NCBI GenBank assembly: GCA_001898035.1
Contig: MKRX01000002.1
Location: forward strand, 1-64,000
Direction: 5' to 3'
Length of the DNA: 64,000 nt
DNA from: Armatimonadetes bacterium 55-13
GTDB taxonomy: Bacteria; Armatimonadota; Fimbriimonadia; Fimbriimonadales; Fimbriimonadaceae
This document shows positions 62,366-64,000 of this stretch, piece after piece (within the stretch, counting starts at the first letter, position 1; the number at the start of each line of letters is the position of its first letter). The notes under the pieces were generated by a model, which was given only the letters and a program-made list of their open reading frames with translations, was not told the origin of the DNA and ran no database searches. Position numbers and translations under genes: made by a program.

Positions 62366-63808
62366 ATGACGCTTCCAATTGAGGACCTAACTCCGCGGCA
62401 GATCGTCGCCGAACTCGACAAATACATCGTGGGGCAGAATGCCGCAAAACGAGCGGTGGCGGTGGCGCTCCGCAACCGGTATCGGCGACAGCAACTACCG
62501 GAGGCGGAACGAGACGATGTGCTCCCCAAGAACATCCTGATGATCGGGCCAACCGGTGTTGGAAAGACCGAAATCGCACGACGGTTGGCGCAGATGGCAC
62601 GCGCTCCATTTGTGAAAGTCGAGGCGACCAAGTTTACAGAGGTTGGCTATGTAGGGCGCGATGTTGAGTCGATGGTTCGCGATCTGGTAGCAGCGGCGGT
62701 TCGCCTTGTTGAGAAGGAGCGAATGGAAGCGGTTTGGCCGGAAGCCGAGGCGCGCGCGGTGGATCGTTTGGTTGAACTCATCGACGAGGAAGAACCGACT
62801 CGGTATCGACATGCTCCCCACATTCCCGGTCATCCCTTGTTCAGCCAAGTCTTCGATTCGTTTGGCCAGTCCGGCGAAGAGGTTGAGGAAGAAGAACCGT
62901 ACGACTACGAGGCGGAAGAACGGAAGACTCAGGAACGTAGGAGCAAGATTCGGGAAGAACTGCTTGCAGGAACCCTAGGTTCGAAAAGCGTGGAAGTCGA
63001 AACTGAAGAGTCCTCCAATCCATTTGTTCAGGTGTTTACGCCGCAGGGAATGGAGGAGATGGGGATCGATGGCAACCAACTCGGCGGGGCCTTTGGGAGC
63101 AAGCGAACCTCACGACGCGTTTCCACCTCGGAGGCGATGGAAATTTTGATCGGAGAAGAAGCGAAGAAACTTGTCGATCAGACTGCCATTCGGCGAGATG
63201 CAGTCAATCGCGCGGAGCAGACCGGCATCATCTTCTTGGACGAGATCGACAAGGTGGCGAGTAAGAGTTCGGGCGGGAGCGGGCCAGATGTGTCTCGCGA
63301 GGGCGTTCAGCGAGATCTGTTGCCCATTATCGAGGGGTCGACAGTGGCCAGTAAGTTCGGTCCCGTGCGGACCGATCACATCTTGTTTGTCGCGGCAGGC
63401 GCCTTTCACATGGCGAAGCCGAGCGATTTAATCCCCGAGTTACAAGGAAGGCTTCCCATTCGAGTTGAATTGGAAGCGCTCACCGAGACGGATTTCCGGA
63501 AGATTCTTTTGGAGCCGAAGAATGCTCTGACCAAGCAATATGTGAAGCTGTTAGCAACCGAGGGCGTCGAATTGAGTTTCTCAGACGACGCGCTGGACGA
63601 GATCGCCAAGATTGCGGCCGATGTAAACGCCAAGACGGAGAACATCGGCGCGCGACGGCTGCATACGGTGATGGAACGGCTTCTCGAAGAGATTCTCTTC
63701 GAAGCTCCGGAAGTTGCGACGAAGAAGGTCCACTTCACTCGGAAGGAAGTTCAAGAGTCCTTGGCCAAGGTGGCCAAGGATGTAAACCAGAGTCGCCTGG
63801 TCCTCTAA
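62366..63808 (+). CDS. hslU: ATP-dependent protease ATPase subunit HslU
   Basis: The 480-residue AAA+ unfoldase has TPRQIVAELDKYIVGQNAAKRAVAVALRNRYRR at the start, Walker A GPTGVGKTEIARRLA (about 54-68), the I-domain (about 110-250), Walker B GIIFLDEIDKVA, and the sensor 2 end with ENIGARRLHTVMERLLEE. HslU normally pairs with the HslV peptidase; hslV is not next to it here. It follows the cysteine desulfurase gene by 18 bp. Confidence 0.95.
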   Translation: MTLPIEDLTPRQIVAELDKYIVGQNAAKRAVAVALRNRYRRQQLPEAERDDVLPKNILMIGPTGVGKTEIARRLAQMARAPFVKVEATKFTEVGYVGRDVESMVRDLVAAAVRLVEKERMEAVWPEAEARAVDRLVELIDEEEPTRYRHAPHIPGHPLFSQVFDSFGQSGEEVEEEEPYDYEAEERKTQERRSKIREELLAGTLGSKSVEVETEESSNPFVQVFTPQGMEEMGIDGNQLGGAFGSKRTSRRVSTSEAMEILIGEEAKKLVDQTAIRRDAVNRAEQTGIIFLDEIDKVASKSSGGSGPDVSREGVQRDLLPIIEGSTVASKFGPVRTDHILFVAAGAFHMAKPSDLIPELQGRLPIRVELEALTETDFRKILLEPKNALTKQYVKLLATEGVELSFSDDALDEIAKIAADVNAKTENIGARRLHTVMERLLEEILFEAPEVATKKVHFTRKEVQESLAKVAKDVNQSRLVL

Positions 63809-64000
63809 GGAGAACCAGGCCTCTTGGGATGATCTTCCCAAGAGTTTGGCCAGGGGAGAAGGTCTCTCACGTTCTTTGCATGAGATTCAACGAATTTTCG
63901 AATCCTGGCAATGGCTTTGTCCCGGGATGCTTGGGGCCAGTAAGGCTTGAACGCAGGTGCTCCTTCGAGTTTGCTCAGCGAATCAGCCACGCGATCACCG
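63805..64000 (-). CDS. C-terminal end of an unknown protein, cut by the window
   Basis: About 65 residues of a minus-strand gene that starts outside the window. The visible part (ADSLSKLEGAPAFKPYWPQ, RDKAIARIRKFVESHAKNV, DLLPWPNSWEDHP) is hydrophilic and Trp-rich. I do not recognise it. Its stop interlocks with the hslU stop (CTAA). Confidence 0.6.
   Translation of the reverse strand, partial: GDRVADSLSKLEGAPAFKPYWPQASRDKAIARIRKFVESHAKNVRDLLPWPNSWEDHPKRPGSP

Overview
The window looks like chromosomal DNA of a free-living Gram-negative-type bacterium of the Armatimonadota, probably near Fimbriimonas. This is an inference from several marks: type IV pseudopilin-like proteins with a near-identical Fimbriimonas-style N-terminus and an H-X9-DG motif, two PEP-CTERM proteins, lipoproteins, a Tat substrate, moderately GC-rich DNA, and heptanucleotide tandem repeats. 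Genes are very tightly packed. ATGA and TAATG couplings are common, TTG starts are frequent, and convergent genes often share their stop codons. No rRNA, tRNA, CRISPR array, prophage or insertion sequence was seen.

Layout. 1-6.5 kb: a gene-poor left edge, a PEP-CTERM protein, an AraC-type regulator coupled to mnmG, then moaD, a free-methionine-sulfoxide-reductase-like GAF protein, a SulP anion transporter interrupted by an in-frame TGA, and moaE. 6.5-12.8 kb: a REP-like palindrome pair, the transglutaminase / alpha-E / circularly permuted ATP-grasp triad, a repeat cluster, an AraC regulator, a YCII-like protein and a barrel-sandwich protein. 13-18.3 kb: a response regulator, a ferredoxin-NADP reductase, a lipid kinase, and a coupled set of C26 peptidase, biotin carrier, unknown protein and HMG-CoA lyase. 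18-26 kb: a membrane protein, GT4, a MerR-like regulator, queA, a HAD hydrolase, a secreted paralog pair, thymidine kinase, a zinc ribbon and a second PEP-CTERM protein. 26-34 kb: a cupin, RNase E/G, peptidase E, a DnaA-domain-I-like protein, an MBL hydrolase, a FliA/WhiG-type sigma factor and a SurA/PrsA-like lipoprotein.

34-38.7 kb is a polyamine and pilin island. A spermidine-synthase-like enzyme and an N-terminally extended AdoMet decarboxylase flank two pseudopilins and a small lipoprotein. The speD gene has a clear promoter, a leader of about 230 nt with three hairpins, and a 48-codon cysteine-containing upstream ORF. 38.8-46 kb: an ABC transporter coupled to RibD-like and DsbA-like genes, a Gfo/Idh oxidoreductase, tsaE, a VOC protein, a hidden 59-aa membrane protein, a lipoprotein and a Tat phosphoesterase. 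46-53.6 kb: PspA, a membrane-anchored unknown, a split atpDC operon, an ECF sigma / putative anti-sigma / membrane protein operon and a cyclophilin.

53.9-56.5 kb holds a PilC/GspF protein followed by the most unusual gene here: an alternative sigma factor fused to a degenerate GGDEF domain that has lost the catalytic signature but kept the RxxD c-di-GMP inhibitory-site motif. This suggests a sigma factor that senses c-di-GMP directly. 56.5-64 kb: an unknown secreted protein, a cysteine-rich small protein, PaiB, VOC, a CT398-like zinc ribbon, a lipoprotein, GT2, cysteine desulfurase, HslU and the C-terminal end of an unknown gene.
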